From JAHOYW01 sp963664605 (lineage in GTDB: Bacteria > Verrucomicrobiota > Lentisphaeria > Victivallales > Victivallaceae), in contig OY761536.1 in the NCBI GenBank assembly GCA_963664605.1, positions 2,852,001-2,916,000 on the forward strand: 64,000 bases of DNA, written 5' to 3'. Position numbers and translations under genes: made by a program. Position 1 is the first letter of the stretch; every line of letters starts with the position of its first letter. The notes under the pieces were generated by a model. It ran no database searches. It saw nothing but the letters and a program-made list of their open reading frames with translations, and was not told the DNA's origin. This document shows, piece by piece, positions 9,159 through 19,020 of this stretch.

Positions 9159-11363
9159 CTAGTATCCTTTTGTTGTTTTGAAGGTTTTATTTAATGATTC
9201 GTAATCCTTTTTGGATATGGAACCTTTGTTATAAAGTTCTTCCGTCGCTTTTTCCATAGTTATCATGCCGTCCTTGAAACCGGTTTCCATGATAGACTGA
9301 AGCTGACTGGTTTTGCCGTCACGTACCAGGGCATGAACCGCTGGAGTCCCGACCATGACTTCGAAAGCTGCAACCCTCCCCTCCCCGCTTTTTAATGGAA
9401 TCAAACGTTGAGCGATAACTCCAAGCAGAACGCCGGAAAGCTGCAGTTTCACCTGGTTCTGCTGATGCGCTGGAAAAGAGTCAATAATACGGTCAATAGT
9501 CTGCGGGGCATTGTTGGTATGCAACGTCGCTAAAACCAGATGTCCGGTTTCCGCGGCAGTCAAAGTAGCTGAAATAGTCTCAATATCGCGCATCTCGCCA
9601 ACCAGTATAACATCAGGGTCCTGGCGCAGAACATATTTCAAAGCTTGAGCAAAGCTGAAGGTATCAGCCCCAAGTTCGCGCTGTTCAACCACAGCTTTTT
9701 TATTGGAATGAACATATTCAATCGGGTCTTCGACCGTAATAATATGACATGCTGATTCATCATTGATTTTATCTATCAAGCTCGCCTGTGTAGTACTTTT
9801 ACCGTGCCCGGTAGGTCCGGTTATCAAAATCAGGCCGCTTTTCTTTTCCGATAGTTTTACCAGCACCGGAGGCAGTTTCAAGTCCTCAATCGACGGAATA
9901 TGTTTAGGAATAACCCGGAGCGCAGCGCCGATGTTGCCGCGCTGGTAGAACCCGTTGACCCTGAATCGATATTGCAAAGCTTCTTCATCCTTGCGATGAA
10001 CTTTCATACTGATCGACAAGGCAAAATCTATTTCACGTTCTTCTTCAAACTTAGCACGCTGATGCGGAGTTAAAATACTAAACAGCAGGCGTTGGGTATC
10101 AACAGGGGTGAGATATTCAGTATCCAGCGGCATAAGTTCACCGTCAACCCTCAAAGTCGGGCGGGCATCGGTAGTGATGAGCAAGTCGCTGGCGCCATTG
10201 GCGATAGCCGCCTGGAGAAGCCGCTTCATGTTAAGCACATCGCTGTCTCCGGCAATATTGCTGTAACTGTCCCGGAAAGTTTCAATGCCACTTTCCATAC
10301 CTCTTACCAGCAGAAGAAACTCTTCACGGTTGGAAGCGGCCGAAGCTCCGGTCTCAGCGTTTATTCTTTTATTTTTAACCAGCTCAAACAAACAGCGGTT
10401 AAAGGTTATCATTCCTTCATTGACACCGCGCTTGATGGCTTCCTCAAGTTCATCAAACTTACGATCGGCAATAATATTGGCTATAGCTGGTGTGCCTTTC
10501 ATTATTTCAAAAGCCGGAACCATGCCTTTATTGTCCGCGGTCGGCAGAAGGCGCTGGGCAACAATTCCTTTCAAAGCCAATGACAGGTCCTGAGCCGCCT
10601 GATCGCGGAGATGTTCAGGGAAATTACTGATAATACGTTCGACCGACTGCATGCTGTCAGCAGTATGGACGGTTGAAAATACCAGATGTCCGGTCAAGGC
10701 GGCGGTAATAGCGGTCTGCATGGTATTCAGGTCGCGCATCTCGCCTATAACAATAACATCAGGGCTTTCACGTACGACATTACGCAGCGCTTCATAAAAG
10801 TTAGCCGTATCCGCGCCGACTTCACGCTGGGTTATCAGGGATTTCTTGTCCTTATGTACATACTCAATAGGATCTTCTATGCAGACTATGTGCTTTTCAT
10901 ATTTTTCATTGATGTAATTAACCATCGCGGCAAGTGTCGTTGATTTCCCGCTTCCGGCGGCTCCGGCAATCAAAAAAAGCCCGCGCGGTTGATCCGCCAG
11001 TTCTTCCAGCGTATCAGGCAAATTCAATTCATCGAATGAAAGATTATCAGCGGAAGGAACTGGACGGGCGACAACAGCCGGAGCCCCCTGCTGAGTAAGG
11101 AAATTAAGCCGGAAACGTTGTCCGCTTTTAGTGGTCAGCCCGGCGTCGAAACTACCAGTTTCTTGAAAAACTTTTTCCGCTTCCGGCAGTAAGACCGCCT
11201 TTCTGAAAGCATCAACATCTTCACTTTGAACAAAATCCTCGTCAATTGCCACAACTTTACCGAACTGGCGCTGACGCGGTTGTTTTCCCCCAGTAATAAA
11301 CAAATCGGAAGCATTCGAATCCAGGGCTCTCTGGAGTAATTCATTTATCCGCATGTATTTCAT
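9159..11363 (-). CDS. Tandem PilT-like retraction ATPase (two complete copies in one chain)
   Basis: PilT ATPases drive retraction of type IV pili at the cytoplasmic face of the inner membrane and are normally 340-400 residues. This protein has 734, with two successive PilT units. Unit 1 has Walker A GAAGSGKST (134-142), EDPIEYVHKDKKS and VIVIGEMRD (203-211). Unit 2 has GPTGHGKST (516-524), EDPIEYVHSNKKAVVEQRE and VILVGEMRD. Each unit begins with its own LLQxAxxxxASDL(F/L)IT segment (near residues 9 and 382), so this is an internal duplication and not a PilB-PilT hybrid. Both ATPase cores look intact. The secretin at 48.3 kb could be a partner. Hexamer architecture with six or twelve sites cannot be told. 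Confidence 0.9.
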   Translation of the reverse strand: MKYMRINELLQRALDSNASDLFITGGKQPRQRQFGKVVAIDEDFVQSEDVDAFRKAVLLPEAEKVFQETGSFDAGLTTKSGQRFRLNFLTQQGAPAVVARPVPSADNLSFDELNLPDTLEELADQPRGLFLIAGAAGSGKSTTLAAMVNYINEKYEKHIVCIEDPIEYVHKDKKSLITQREVGADTANFYEALRNVVRESPDVIVIGEMRDLNTMQTAITAALTGHLVFSTVHTADSMQSVERIISNFPEHLRDQAAQDLSLALKGIVAQRLLPTADNKGMVPAFEIMKGTPAIANIIADRKFDELEEAIKRGVNEGMITFNRCLFELVKNKRINAETGASAASNREEFLLLVRGMESGIETFRDSYSNIAGDSDVLNMKRLLQAAIANGASDLLITTDARPTLRVDGELMPLDTEYLTPVDTQRLLFSILTPHQRAKFEEEREIDFALSISMKVHRKDEEALQYRFRVNGFYQRGNIGAALRVIPKHIPSIEDLKLPPVLVKLSEKKSGLILITGPTGHGKSTTQASLIDKINDESACHIITVEDPIEYVHSNKKAVVEQRELGADTFSFAQALKYVLRQDPDVILVGEMRDIETISATLTAAETGHLVLATLHTNNAPQTIDRIIDSFPAHQQNQVKLQLSGVLLGVIAQRLIPLKSGEGRVAAFEVMVGTPAVHALVRDGKTSQLQSIMETGFKDGMITMEKATEELYNKGSISKKDYESLNKTFKTTKGY

Positions 11364-11464
11364 TCCTTGATAGTTGATTTTTTCAACTTCTAGATTAAGT
11401 TACATTGTAAGAATAATTTTAGCAAATCAAAATCTATTAAATATTGAGGTAATTACAGCAGCTT

Positions 11465-11911
11465 ATGAAAACTACAATCTCAGTCAATTTCAGTATGGAA
11501 CCCGGATGTGAAGATTTAATGCCGAAAAAAGCCCATCACGATGATGCCGCTTTTGACTTACGTTCACGTGTCGATATAGATTTAATCCCCGGGCGCAGCA
11601 TGCTGGTTCCAACAGGTATTTTCATTGAACTGCCAATAGGGTTCGAAGCTCAAATCCGTCCACGCAGCGGACTGGCGCTCAAACACGATCTGACTTTAAC
11701 TAATTCCCCCGGAACAATCGACGCCGGATATCGCGGGGAAATCGGTATCATCATGTATAATCACGGCAAAGAGACTTTTGCCATCAAACGCGGAGAACGC
11801 ATAGCCCAGATGGTTATTTGCGAACTGCCTGACGTAACCTTGAAATGCGTTGACAAATTATCCGAAACAGGCCGCGGCGCCGGCGGTTTCGGCAGTACCG
11901 GCACAAAATAA
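11465..11911 (+). CDS. dut: Deoxyuridine 5'-triphosphate nucleotidohydrolase
   Basis: Hydrolyses dUTP to dUMP and pyrophosphate, preventing uracil misincorporation and feeding dTMP synthesis. All five trimeric dUTPase motifs are present in order in 148 residues: DAAFDLRS, RPRSGLALKH, GTIDAGYRGEIGI, GERIAQMVI and the C-terminal P-loop-like GRGAGGFGSTG. It begins a short plus-strand run (dut, lipoprotein, tadA) with 17 and 30 bp between genes. Confidence 0.96.
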   Translation: MKTTISVNFSMEPGCEDLMPKKAHHDDAAFDLRSRVDIDLIPGRSMLVPTGIFIELPIGFEAQIRPRSGLALKHDLTLTNSPGTIDAGYRGEIGIIMYNHGKETFAIKRGERIAQMVICELPDVTLKCVDKLSETGRGAGGFGSTGTK

Positions 11912-11928
11912 AGGAGCTGAACAAGCAA

Positions 11929-12327
11929 ATGAAAATCAAGCTGCATCTTTTCCTCACCGCGTTAACAGTCATTCTGTTTTCCGGTTGTTCCACCACCCAT
12001 GAAAAACTGCCAGCGGGTGACACCGATATCTATGTAAAATATAAGAATGAGATCGCGACGCTGCACGACCCGACTATACGCCCCGACTCAAAACGAAAAT
12101 ATGACGCAGCCATGACATTATACAAAAATATCGATTTTTCGTTCGTCAGGGAAATATCCACGCTGGAAAAAATATTCAGCGCACGTGATGCTCATCTCGG
12201 CAAACCGGAATATGAAAAACAAACAATTATTTATGTTTACCGCTATAAGGATAAGAGAGTACGCTTTATATTCATACGCTACAACAAAGCCGTAATTCAT
12301 GCGGAATGCTCTGATAAAATAGATTAG
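11929..12327 (+). CDS. Small lipoprotein of unknown function
   Basis: A 132-residue protein with a lipoprotein signal peptide ending in the lipobox LFSGC (Cys about residue 21), so it should be lipid-anchored. The mature part is charged, predicted helical at its start (KYDAAMTLYKNIDFSFVREI) and beta-rich at its end (IIYVYRYKDKRVRFIFIRY). I recognise no family. It lies between dut and tadA on the same strand with an AAGGAGC ribosome site before the ATG. Confidence 0.7.
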   Translation: MKIKLHLFLTALTVILFSGCSTTHEKLPAGDTDIYVKYKNEIATLHDPTIRPDSKRKYDAAMTLYKNIDFSFVREISTLEKIFSARDAHLGKPEYEKQTIIYVYRYKDKRVRFIFIRYNKAVIHAECSDKID

Positions 12328-12357
12328 TTTTAAGGGTTGAGAAAATCATTATATAAT

Positions 12358-12831
12358 ATGCTGAAATTTGATGATGAACATTTCATGCGCAAGGCTTTGC
12401 GCCAGGCTGAAATAGCTTTTGCAGCCGGGGAAGTCCCGGTCGGCGCGGTGGCGGTCAAAGACAACTGCATCATCGCCCGGGCTTCCAATCAGGTGGAAAT
12501 GCTGCACGACGCAACCGCCCACGCGGAGATACTTGCCATCACCGGAGCCGCTAACGCCCTCAATGACTGGCGTTTGGAAGAAGTCGATATCTACGTCACC
12601 AAGGAACCTTGCGCCATGTGTGCGGGAGCAATGGTCAATTCCCGTATCAGGAGAGTCATTTTCGGTATGCCAGATCCCCGCAGTGGTGCCTGCGGGTCTG
12701 CTTTAGACGTGACCGGATTCAAAGGAATGCTATGGAATGTCGAGGTAAAATCTGGAGTTCTGGAACTGGAATGCCGTGATATAATCCAAAGCTTTTTCAA
12801 AAAAGTCAGGGAAAGTAAAATCGACTCATGA
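12358..12831 (+). CDS. tadA: tRNA-specific adenosine deaminase
   Basis: Zinc enzyme that converts the wobble adenosine of tRNA-Arg(ACG) to inosine. Conserved motifs are GEVPVGAVAV, the catalytic HAEILAI and the zinc ligands in PCAMCAGAM, followed by RIRRVIFGMPDPRSGA. I chose the ATG at 12358, giving 157 residues and an N-terminus (FDDEHFMRKAL) matching TadA; an in-frame TTG at 12337 would add seven residues but has no proper ribosome site. The stop overlaps by 6 bp the end of a convergent gene. Confidence 0.93.
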   Translation: MLKFDDEHFMRKALRQAEIAFAAGEVPVGAVAVKDNCIIARASNQVEMLHDATAHAEILAITGAANALNDWRLEEVDIYVTKEPCAMCAGAMVNSRIRRVIFGMPDPRSGACGSALDVTGFKGMLWNVEVKSGVLELECRDIIQSFFKKVRESKIDS

Positions 12832-13362
12832 TGATTTCTTAATGGCACTTTGATACCATAAAATTATTTTCTCGCTCCATTTTTTATCCAGTTCCGGCAT
12901 AAGGTATTCCAACGGCGTGCGTTCTTTGCGCAAAATCAAAACTATTGTCCATATCATAACAAACGCGTTGACAAGCATATTCTGCCACGAATACAGCGCC
13001 CAGTTAAATTCACTGTATAAGGTATAGTTGGAAAAAGGCCAGAAATACGAGATAGTCCAAAGTTCACCCGAACCAAACAAATCCATTAATATATGCAAAT
13101 GGAATAGAGCCAGGTAGAGAATAAAACATTTCTTTTTACGCCTGGAGAATAATGTGAGAATTAAAGCAACTATAACTCCGAACAATAAGTTATGCCCCAG
13201 TACATGATGATAATCATCATAAGCATCCTGACTGATTAAAATACCAAGGCCATCAATATCCGGAATTCCAGCCGCTATCATACATAAAAACCTTTCACGG
13301 GCATTAAGCTTTAAATAATTCCCTGCTATCCAGCCAGACAACACATGAGCCTGAATATACAT
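12826..13362 (-). CDS. DUF457/YdjM-like membrane-bound metal-dependent hydrolase
   Basis: A 178-residue integral membrane protein with about four hydrophobic segments. The histidine/aspartate pattern of the family is present: an N-terminal QAHVLSGW, AAGIPDIDGLG, DDYHHVLGHNLLFG and HLHILMDLFGSGELW. Family members are called putative metal-dependent hydrolases, but their substrate is not known. It is convergent with tadA and overlaps its stop codon by 6 bp. No operon partner is obvious. Confidence 0.75.
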   Translation of the reverse strand: MYIQAHVLSGWIAGNYLKLNARERFLCMIAAGIPDIDGLGILISQDAYDDYHHVLGHNLLFGVIVALILTLFSRRKKKCFILYLALFHLHILMDLFGSGELWTISYFWPFSNYTLYSEFNWALYSWQNMLVNAFVMIWTIVLILRKERTPLEYLMPELDKKWSEKIILWYQSAIKKSS

Positions 13363-13442
13363 CTTATCTCCGAAATAAATGTTTTCCCGTTTGAAAAAGT
13401 TTTTTTCTCTTTCAATTAGTATATCTTAATATCTTTGTGATT

Positions 13443-13483
13443 ACAAAAAAAACGGGGCGGAAAAGAAATTCTTTTCCACCCCG
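13443..13483 (-). terminator. Intrinsic terminator of ppdK
   Basis: Arms 13453-13465 and 13471-13483 pair over 13 bp with one mismatch (cggggcggaaaag / cttttccaccccg). On the minus strand the hairpin is followed by a run of eight T. It lies 25 bp past the ppdK stop. Confidence 0.9.
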
Positions 13484-13508
13484 GAGAATTAATGCAATTG
13501 CATTGCTG

Positions 13509-16322
13509 TTATCTTTGGGCTCTGATTACAGCTTGAGCTGCCGCCAGGCGTGCGATAGGCACACGATAGGGGCTGCATGAAACGTAATTCAAACCAGCGT
13601 TATAACAGAATTCAACTGAACTCGGCTCACCGCCGTGCTCGCCGCAAATACCGAGTTTGATATTCGGACGAGTCTTTCTGCCTTTTTCAACGGCAATCTT
13701 AACCAGTTCGCCGATACCATCCTGATCGAGAACCTGGAAGGGGTCGTACTCGTAAATGCCTTCCTTGACATAGTCGCCGAGGAATTTACCAGCATCATCA
13801 CGGGAGAACCCGCAGCCCATCTGAGTAAGGTCATTCGTTCCGAATGAGAAGAACTCAGCTTCTTCCGCGATTTTGTCGGCGGTAATTGCCGCGCGCGGAA
13901 TTTCGATCATTGTACCGATCATGACATCAAGTTCAGCGCCAGTTTCTTTCTTAACCGCTTCGATAGTCTCAGTAATGATTGCTTTCTGGATAGCCAGTTC
14001 TTTGACATTACCTACCAGCGGAACCATGATTTCAGGTTTGGAACCGGCAACTTCAGCGGCGGCTTCGCAAATGGCGCGAGTCTGCATTTCAGTTACTTCA
14101 GGATAAGTCATACCAAGACGGCAGCCGCGATGTCCGAGCATCGGATTGAACTCGTGCAGGCTTTCAACGAGAGAACGGATCGCGTCAAGAGATGTACCCA
14201 TCTGAGCAGCCATTTCCTGTTGGCCCTTTTCGTCGTGCGGCAGGAATTCATGCAACGGCGGATCAAGCAGACGGACAGTACATGGACGTCCTTCCAGTGC
14301 TTTGAAGATACCGATAAAATCAACACGCTGCAGCGGCAGGAGTTCAGCCAGAGCCTGCTCGTATTGAGTAACAGCTTCAACTTCTTCTTTATTACAGCTG
14401 CAAATAGCTTCTTTCAATTCGTCGATAGTTTTAACCATATACTGTTCTTTCAGTTTTTTAACTGTTTCAGCAACCAGGATCAAACGACGGAAAGAAACAA
14501 TTCTATCGCCTTCGAAGAACATGTGTTCAGTACGGCAAAGACCAATACCTTCAGCTCCAAACTTAACAGCTACAGCCGCATCATGCGGAGTATCAGCATT
14601 AGTACGAACATTCATAGTGCGGTATTTGTCCGCCAGTTCCATGATATGCCCAAAAGCACCAGTCAGCTCAGGATCGATAGTTTCAAGTTTATCTTTATAA
14701 ACAGCGCCAAGAGATCCGTTCAGGGAAATCCAGTCGCCTTCTTTTATTTCAGTACCGCCAACAATAAATTTCTTGTTGGCATAGTCCATAACAATATCAC
14801 CGCATCCAGCTACACAGCAAGTTCCCATTCCACGCGCTACAACCGCCGCGTGAGAGGTCATTCCGCCGCGTGAAGTCAGGATACCGCTTGCCACATGCAT
14901 ACCGCCGATGTCTTCCGGGCTGGTTTCAATACGGCAGAGGATAACCTGCTTTCCAGCTGCAACCCATTCTTCCGCATGTTCAGCTGAAAATACAACCTGA
15001 CCTGTAGCAGCGCCCGGAGAAGCCGGAAGGCCAACAGTCAGTTTAACTGCTTTTTCTTCAGCAGTCTTTGCGAATACAGGATGGAGGAGCTGGTCGAGCT
15101 GCCCAGGTTCAACGCGCATCACAGCTTCCTCGTCGCTGATCAAACCTTCTTCAACCAGGTCCATAGCGATTTTTACAGCAGCCGCAGCAGTACGTTTACC
15201 GTTACGGGTCTGAAGCATGTAGAGGTTACCGTCTTCAATAGTGAACTCAAGATCCTGCATATCTTTGTAATGTTTCTCAAGAAGCATACGGATATCGTCA
15301 AGCTTTTTGAAACATTCCGGCATGGCTTCCTCAAGAGACGGGAAATCAGCCGCGCGTACTTCTTCAGATATATCAGCGGATGCGGCCCAGTCACGTGAAC
15401 CAGCCAAAGTAATCTGCTGAGGAGTACGAATACCAGCAACAACGTCTTCACCTTGAGCGTTAATCAGGTATTCGCCATAGAAATATTCGTTAGCGCCAGT
15501 TGAAGGGTCGCGAGTAAAAGCAACACCAGTCGCACTATTAGTACCGGAGTTACCGAAAACCATAGTCTGGACGTTTACAGCGGTTCCAAGCAAACCGCGA
15601 ATGTCATTGATTTGACGATAGCGGACAGCGCGCGGGTTGTCCCACGAATCAAACACCGCCTGAATAGAACTCCACAACTGATCCATCGGGTCGGTCGGGA
15701 AATCTTTGCCGGTATCTTTTTTAACGACTTCTTTGTATTTAACGATAACTTCTTTCAAGTCATCAGTAGTCAATTCAGTATCAAGTTTTACGCCTTTAGC
15801 AGTTTTTACCCCTTCCAAAGCATGCTCGAAATCATGATGTTCAAGACCAAGAACCACGTTACCGAACATTTGGATAAAACGACGATAAGAGTCCATCACA
15901 AAACGCTCATTGCCAGTCAGTTCGATCATAGCGGCAACAGTTTCGTCATTAAGTCCGAGGTTCAACACTGTATCCATCATTCCAGGCATTGAAACAGCCG
16001 CGCCTGAACGTACAGATAGTAATAAAGGATTAGGTCCTTTACCAAAGTTCTTACCTGTCATTTCTTCCAAATCCTTAAGGGATTTTTCCACTTCACAGGC
16101 AATCATTCCGAATAATTTTTCACGTCCGATTTTTCCGTATTCCGCGCAAGCTTCAGTTGTCACCGTGAATCCCGGAGGCACCGGTAATCCCAGTCCTGAC
16201 ATTTCCGCAAGGTTGGCTCCTTTTCCGCCGAGAAGCTGTTTGAGAGAAGCATCCCCTTCAGATTTTTCACCACCGAAAAAATAGACATATTTTTTGCAGT
16301 CACATTTACAGTTACATGCCAT
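13509..16322 (-). CDS. ppdK: Pyruvate, phosphate dikinase
   Basis: Interconverts pyruvate + ATP + Pi and PEP + AMP + PPi in the cytoplasm, used for glycolysis or gluconeogenesis in anaerobes. At 937 residues it is slightly longer than the usual 870-890. Domains in order: N-terminal ATP-grasp (GGKGANLAEMSGLGLPVPPG), the phosphohistidine domain with GGMTSHAAVVARG (His491), and the C-terminal PEP-binding TIM barrel with GTMIEIPRAA, FSFGTNDLTQMGCGFSRDD and the catalytic Cys in GLNYVSCSPYRVP. A Cys-rich N-terminus (MACNCKCDCKK) precedes the first domain and is unusual; it may bind metal or be incidental. A strong AAGGAAGG ribosome site precedes the ATG, and a terminator follows. Confidence 0.96.
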   Translation of the reverse strand: MACNCKCDCKKYVYFFGGEKSEGDASLKQLLGGKGANLAEMSGLGLPVPPGFTVTTEACAEYGKIGREKLFGMIACEVEKSLKDLEEMTGKNFGKGPNPLLLSVRSGAAVSMPGMMDTVLNLGLNDETVAAMIELTGNERFVMDSYRRFIQMFGNVVLGLEHHDFEHALEGVKTAKGVKLDTELTTDDLKEVIVKYKEVVKKDTGKDFPTDPMDQLWSSIQAVFDSWDNPRAVRYRQINDIRGLLGTAVNVQTMVFGNSGTNSATGVAFTRDPSTGANEYFYGEYLINAQGEDVVAGIRTPQQITLAGSRDWAASADISEEVRAADFPSLEEAMPECFKKLDDIRMLLEKHYKDMQDLEFTIEDGNLYMLQTRNGKRTAAAAVKIAMDLVEEGLISDEEAVMRVEPGQLDQLLHPVFAKTAEEKAVKLTVGLPASPGAATGQVVFSAEHAEEWVAAGKQVILCRIETSPEDIGGMHVASGILTSRGGMTSHAAVVARGMGTCCVAGCGDIVMDYANKKFIVGGTEIKEGDWISLNGSLGAVYKDKLETIDPELTGAFGHIMELADKYRTMNVRTNADTPHDAAVAVKFGAEGIGLCRTEHMFFEGDRIVSFRRLILVAETVKKLKEQYMVKTIDELKEAICSCNKEEVEAVTQYEQALAELLPLQRVDFIGIFKALEGRPCTVRLLDPPLHEFLPHDEKGQQEMAAQMGTSLDAIRSLVESLHEFNPMLGHRGCRLGMTYPEVTEMQTRAICEAAAEVAGSKPEIMVPLVGNVKELAIQKAIITETIEAVKKETGAELDVMIGTMIEIPRAAITADKIAEEAEFFSFGTNDLTQMGCGFSRDDAGKFLGDYVKEGIYEYDPFQVLDQDGIGELVKIAVEKGRKTRPNIKLGICGEHGGEPSSVEFCYNAGLNYVSCSPYRVPIARLAAAQAVIRAQR

Positions 16323-16415
16323 TGTCTTTCCTTCCTTTTTTGTTGTTTTTTTACAATTTATTTTAAGGAGTTATTTATAAAAGCGCATAACGCTATTACA
16401 ATTCATCCATTTACT

Positions 16416-16835
16416 TCATCTCATATCAAATTTTTTAAAAGCCGCAATGATTTTATGTTTTTGCGGATTCGTGTTGGCATTGACCAACACATATGAACCA
16501 TGAACCATAGCCGGGAATTTCAAGCCCATAATAAAAACGTATTTGTTCTTTTTTATTTTTGCTATCCGCTTCCTCTGGGTTTCCAGGTCAGTATTAAAAT
16601 GATAAGCGGCTACACGCTTGCCGCTGATCCCGAATTCTATACCCGCATCCGCATAAAGGATGGCTGATTCAAGTGGACGGATGTATTCAATTTTAACCCC
16701 GTGCGCTGACAAACATCTGGCAAGGTCCCTGGGTTTCAAAGAATTGTTGTGAACTGTAGAACAGCCCGCAATCATAACAAATATTATTATTCCACACAAA
16801 ACCGCAACACGGCTTTTAATATTAAAATTGAGCAT
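16416..16835 (-). CDS. Lipoprotein of unknown function
   Basis: A 139-residue protein with a hydrophobic N-terminus and lipobox VMIAGC (Cys about residue 25), so probably membrane-anchored through lipid. The mature domain is a compact mixed alpha/beta sequence with no family I recognise (LKPRDLARCLSAHGVKIEYI and a C-terminal helix after NTNPQKHKIIAAFKKF). It is upstream of ppdK on the same strand, separated by 93 bp that include the ppdK ribosome site, so it may be transcribed separately. Confidence 0.7.
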   Translation of the reverse strand: MLNFNIKSRVAVLCGIIIFVMIAGCSTVHNNSLKPRDLARCLSAHGVKIEYIRPLESAILYADAGIEFGISGKRVAAYHFNTDLETQRKRIAKIKKNKYVFIMGLKFPAMVHGSYVLVNANTNPQKHKIIAAFKKFDMR

Positions 16836-17167
16836 AATTTTAAGTCAGCATCCTTATAGTATAATATCTGCAAACAAAACTGCACTTACAATAACATTAT
16901 TTAATAATAATACAAGCCGGAATACCGCCTTTTTTTTAATGAGAAATAATAGTCTATACTGTTCAGTTCAAGAGGACTTTCGCCATCCATGATTTATCAT
17001 ATTGATGAATATTTTATTGTTTTACTTATTATATTCCCTTGCTTTAATAAAATCACGCTATATTTTATCCGGCAAACTTGTTTTTATTTACTTTTTATGT
17101 TTAAAAACGGAATAAAGACAAGTTTATTTTTTTGCACATGAAAACACTATTTTAAAGAACACCTGAA
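16836..17167. other. Divergent intergenic region, no gene supported
   Basis: This 332-bp AT-rich gap separates the minus-strand lipoprotein from the plus-strand SulP gene and must hold both promoters. A 50-codon open frame from 16989 has no ribosome site or recognisable product and is not called. Confidence 0.5.
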
Positions 17168-18862
17168 ATGAACAAAAGTAGTTTTGAACCCAAATTGTTA
17201 ACCGTTTTAAAAGAAGGTTATACCCGCCGCTGTTTTTTTAAAGATCTCGCCTCCGGAATTATTGTAGGCATTGTCGCTCTGCCACTGGCGATTGCCTTTG
17301 CCATAGCATCAGGAGGAAAGCCTGAGCAGGGAATATTCACCGCGATAATTGCCGGCTTTATCATATCCGTGTTTGGCGGCAGCCGTTTTCAGATCGGCGG
17401 CCCGACTGGAGCTTTCATTGTGATTGTCTACGGAATCATTCAGCAATATGGGTATGACGGACTGGTAGTAGCAACCATTATGGCAGGAATCATCCTGGTA
17501 ATAATGGGGATCGCAAAATTCGGTACCTTTATCCGTTTTATCCCATATCCGGTGACTGTGGGTTTCACTTCCGGGATAGCAGTTATTATTTTTGCAGGGC
17601 AACTGCGGGATTTTTTCGGTTTAAAAATAGTTTCCCTTCCAGCCGGCCTGCCCGGTAAAATAAGCTGTTATATAAACAAAATTGACACATTAAATCCATG
17701 GGTCTTATTTATTGGATGCATTACAATAATAATCATAATTCTTTTAAACCGTTTTTTCCCTAAACTTCCAAATTCGCTGATTGCCATTATCATCACTTCA
17801 TCAGCGGTGGCTGTATTCAAACTGCCTGTAGAAAGCATCGGAGACCGCTTTGGAACCATAAGCGGCTTTCTGCCAATGCCTGAAATTCCCTGGGAAGCAT
17901 TTAAAAAAGCTCCTGAATTAATCATGGCAGCACTTAGTATAGCTTGCCTGGCAGGAGTGGAATCACTACTTTCGGCAGTAGTTGCAGATGGGATGACCGG
18001 GCGGCGCCACCGCCCGAATATCGAACTTATATCTCAGGGACTGGCAAATATTGCAGCTCCATTGCTTCATGGGATACCAGCTACCGGCGCAATCGCCAGG
18101 ACCGCGACTAATATCCGCAGTGGCGGACAAACTCCCATAGCAGGAATCGTCCATGCTGTCGTACTGCTGTTCATCTTGTTGTTTCTGGGCAAATGGGCGG
18201 CTTATATTCCAATGGCATCACTTGCCGGGGTTTTGATAATTGTCGCCTGCAACATGAGTGAGTATAAAGTTTTCATCAGGCTTCTAAGCAGCCCCAAAAG
18301 TGACATTATCGTCTTGCTCAGCACTTTTCTGCTGACGATTTTTATTGATCTGACTGTCGCCATTCCCGTTGGAATGGTACTGGCGGCGTTTCTGTTTATG
18401 CGGCGAATGGCAGATGTTTCACAAGTGTCAAGCCTCCAGAATATCTGCGAAGTCGAGGAAGAAGAAGCTGACGACATATCAATCAGAAACCGTGATATTC
18501 CATCCGAAATAGAGGTATTCGAGATCAACGGGCCGTTTTTCTTTGGAGCGTCAGAAAAATTCAGCAACGCCATGCGTATTGTAAACAAAATCCCCAAAGT
18601 GCTCATCATACGGATGCGCAATGTCCCGGCTATGGACGCCACCGGATTCCACGCTTTGGAAAATGTGTGCGCTGACTCAGCGAAAAATGGCATCACGGTA
18701 TTGCTCTCCGGCGTACAAAAACAGCCAATGGAAGTTCTAAGGAAAACTGGATTTATCAAGAATTTCGAGAAAAACAAGATTTTCCCAAATATTGACAAAG
18801 CGCTGGCGCGGGCTTCAAAAATTTTAGAGCAGGAGAAAAAACATGATATTAAACACCTGTAG
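17168..18862 (+). CDS. SulP-family anion transporter with STAS domain
   Basis: A 564-residue inner-membrane transporter. The N-terminal two thirds are highly hydrophobic with about 12 segments and SulP hallmarks: GIIVGIVALPLAIAFAIASG, GGSRFQIGGPTGAF and, later, LLHGIPATGAIARTATNIRSG. A cytoplasmic STAS domain fills about residues 435-555 (PSEIEVFEINGPFFFGASEK, MRNVPAMDATGFHALENV). SulP members carry sulfate, bicarbonate or dicarboxylates; which one cannot be decided here. It is a single-gene unit between a lipoprotein and tRNA-Leu. Confidence 0.93.
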   Translation: MNKSSFEPKLLTVLKEGYTRRCFFKDLASGIIVGIVALPLAIAFAIASGGKPEQGIFTAIIAGFIISVFGGSRFQIGGPTGAFIVIVYGIIQQYGYDGLVVATIMAGIILVIMGIAKFGTFIRFIPYPVTVGFTSGIAVIIFAGQLRDFFGLKIVSLPAGLPGKISCYINKIDTLNPWVLFIGCITIIIIILLNRFFPKLPNSLIAIIITSSAVAVFKLPVESIGDRFGTISGFLPMPEIPWEAFKKAPELIMAALSIACLAGVESLLSAVVADGMTGRRHRPNIELISQGLANIAAPLLHGIPATGAIARTATNIRSGGQTPIAGIVHAVVLLFILLFLGKWAAYIPMASLAGVLIIVACNMSEYKVFIRLLSSPKSDIIVLLSTFLLTIFIDLTVAIPVGMVLAAFLFMRRMADVSQVSSLQNICEVEEEEADDISIRNRDIPSEIEVFEINGPFFFGASEKFSNAMRIVNKIPKVLIIRMRNVPAMDATGFHALENVCADSAKNGITVLLSGVQKQPMEVLRKTGFIKNFEKNKIFPNIDKALARASKILEQEKKHDIKHL

Positions 18863-19020
18863 TCATGTTGCTGCGAATTAGAATATTTCTTTAAAATCCA
18901 TATTTGACGCGTCAATTTCACCGACATTTCGCACAAATTTCAAATAAAACTATTTTTTTGAATATTTCAGCTTGAAAATCTTATTTTCGGAGTTAATCTA
19001 TAAGCTCACTCGATAATTTA

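Noticed and set aside
14130..14873. 247-codon open frame antisense to ppdK
   Set aside because: It lies wholly inside a conserved gene, has no ribosome site and its product has no recognisable character; codon structure of ppdK explains it.
16989..17141. 50-codon open frame between lipoprotein and SulP genes
   Set aside because: No ribosome-binding site, no recognisable product, AT-rich sequence where such frames arise by chance.
18202..18936. 244-codon open frame antisense to the SulP gene
   Set aside because: Shadow of the SulP coding strand; no ribosome site and low-complexity product.
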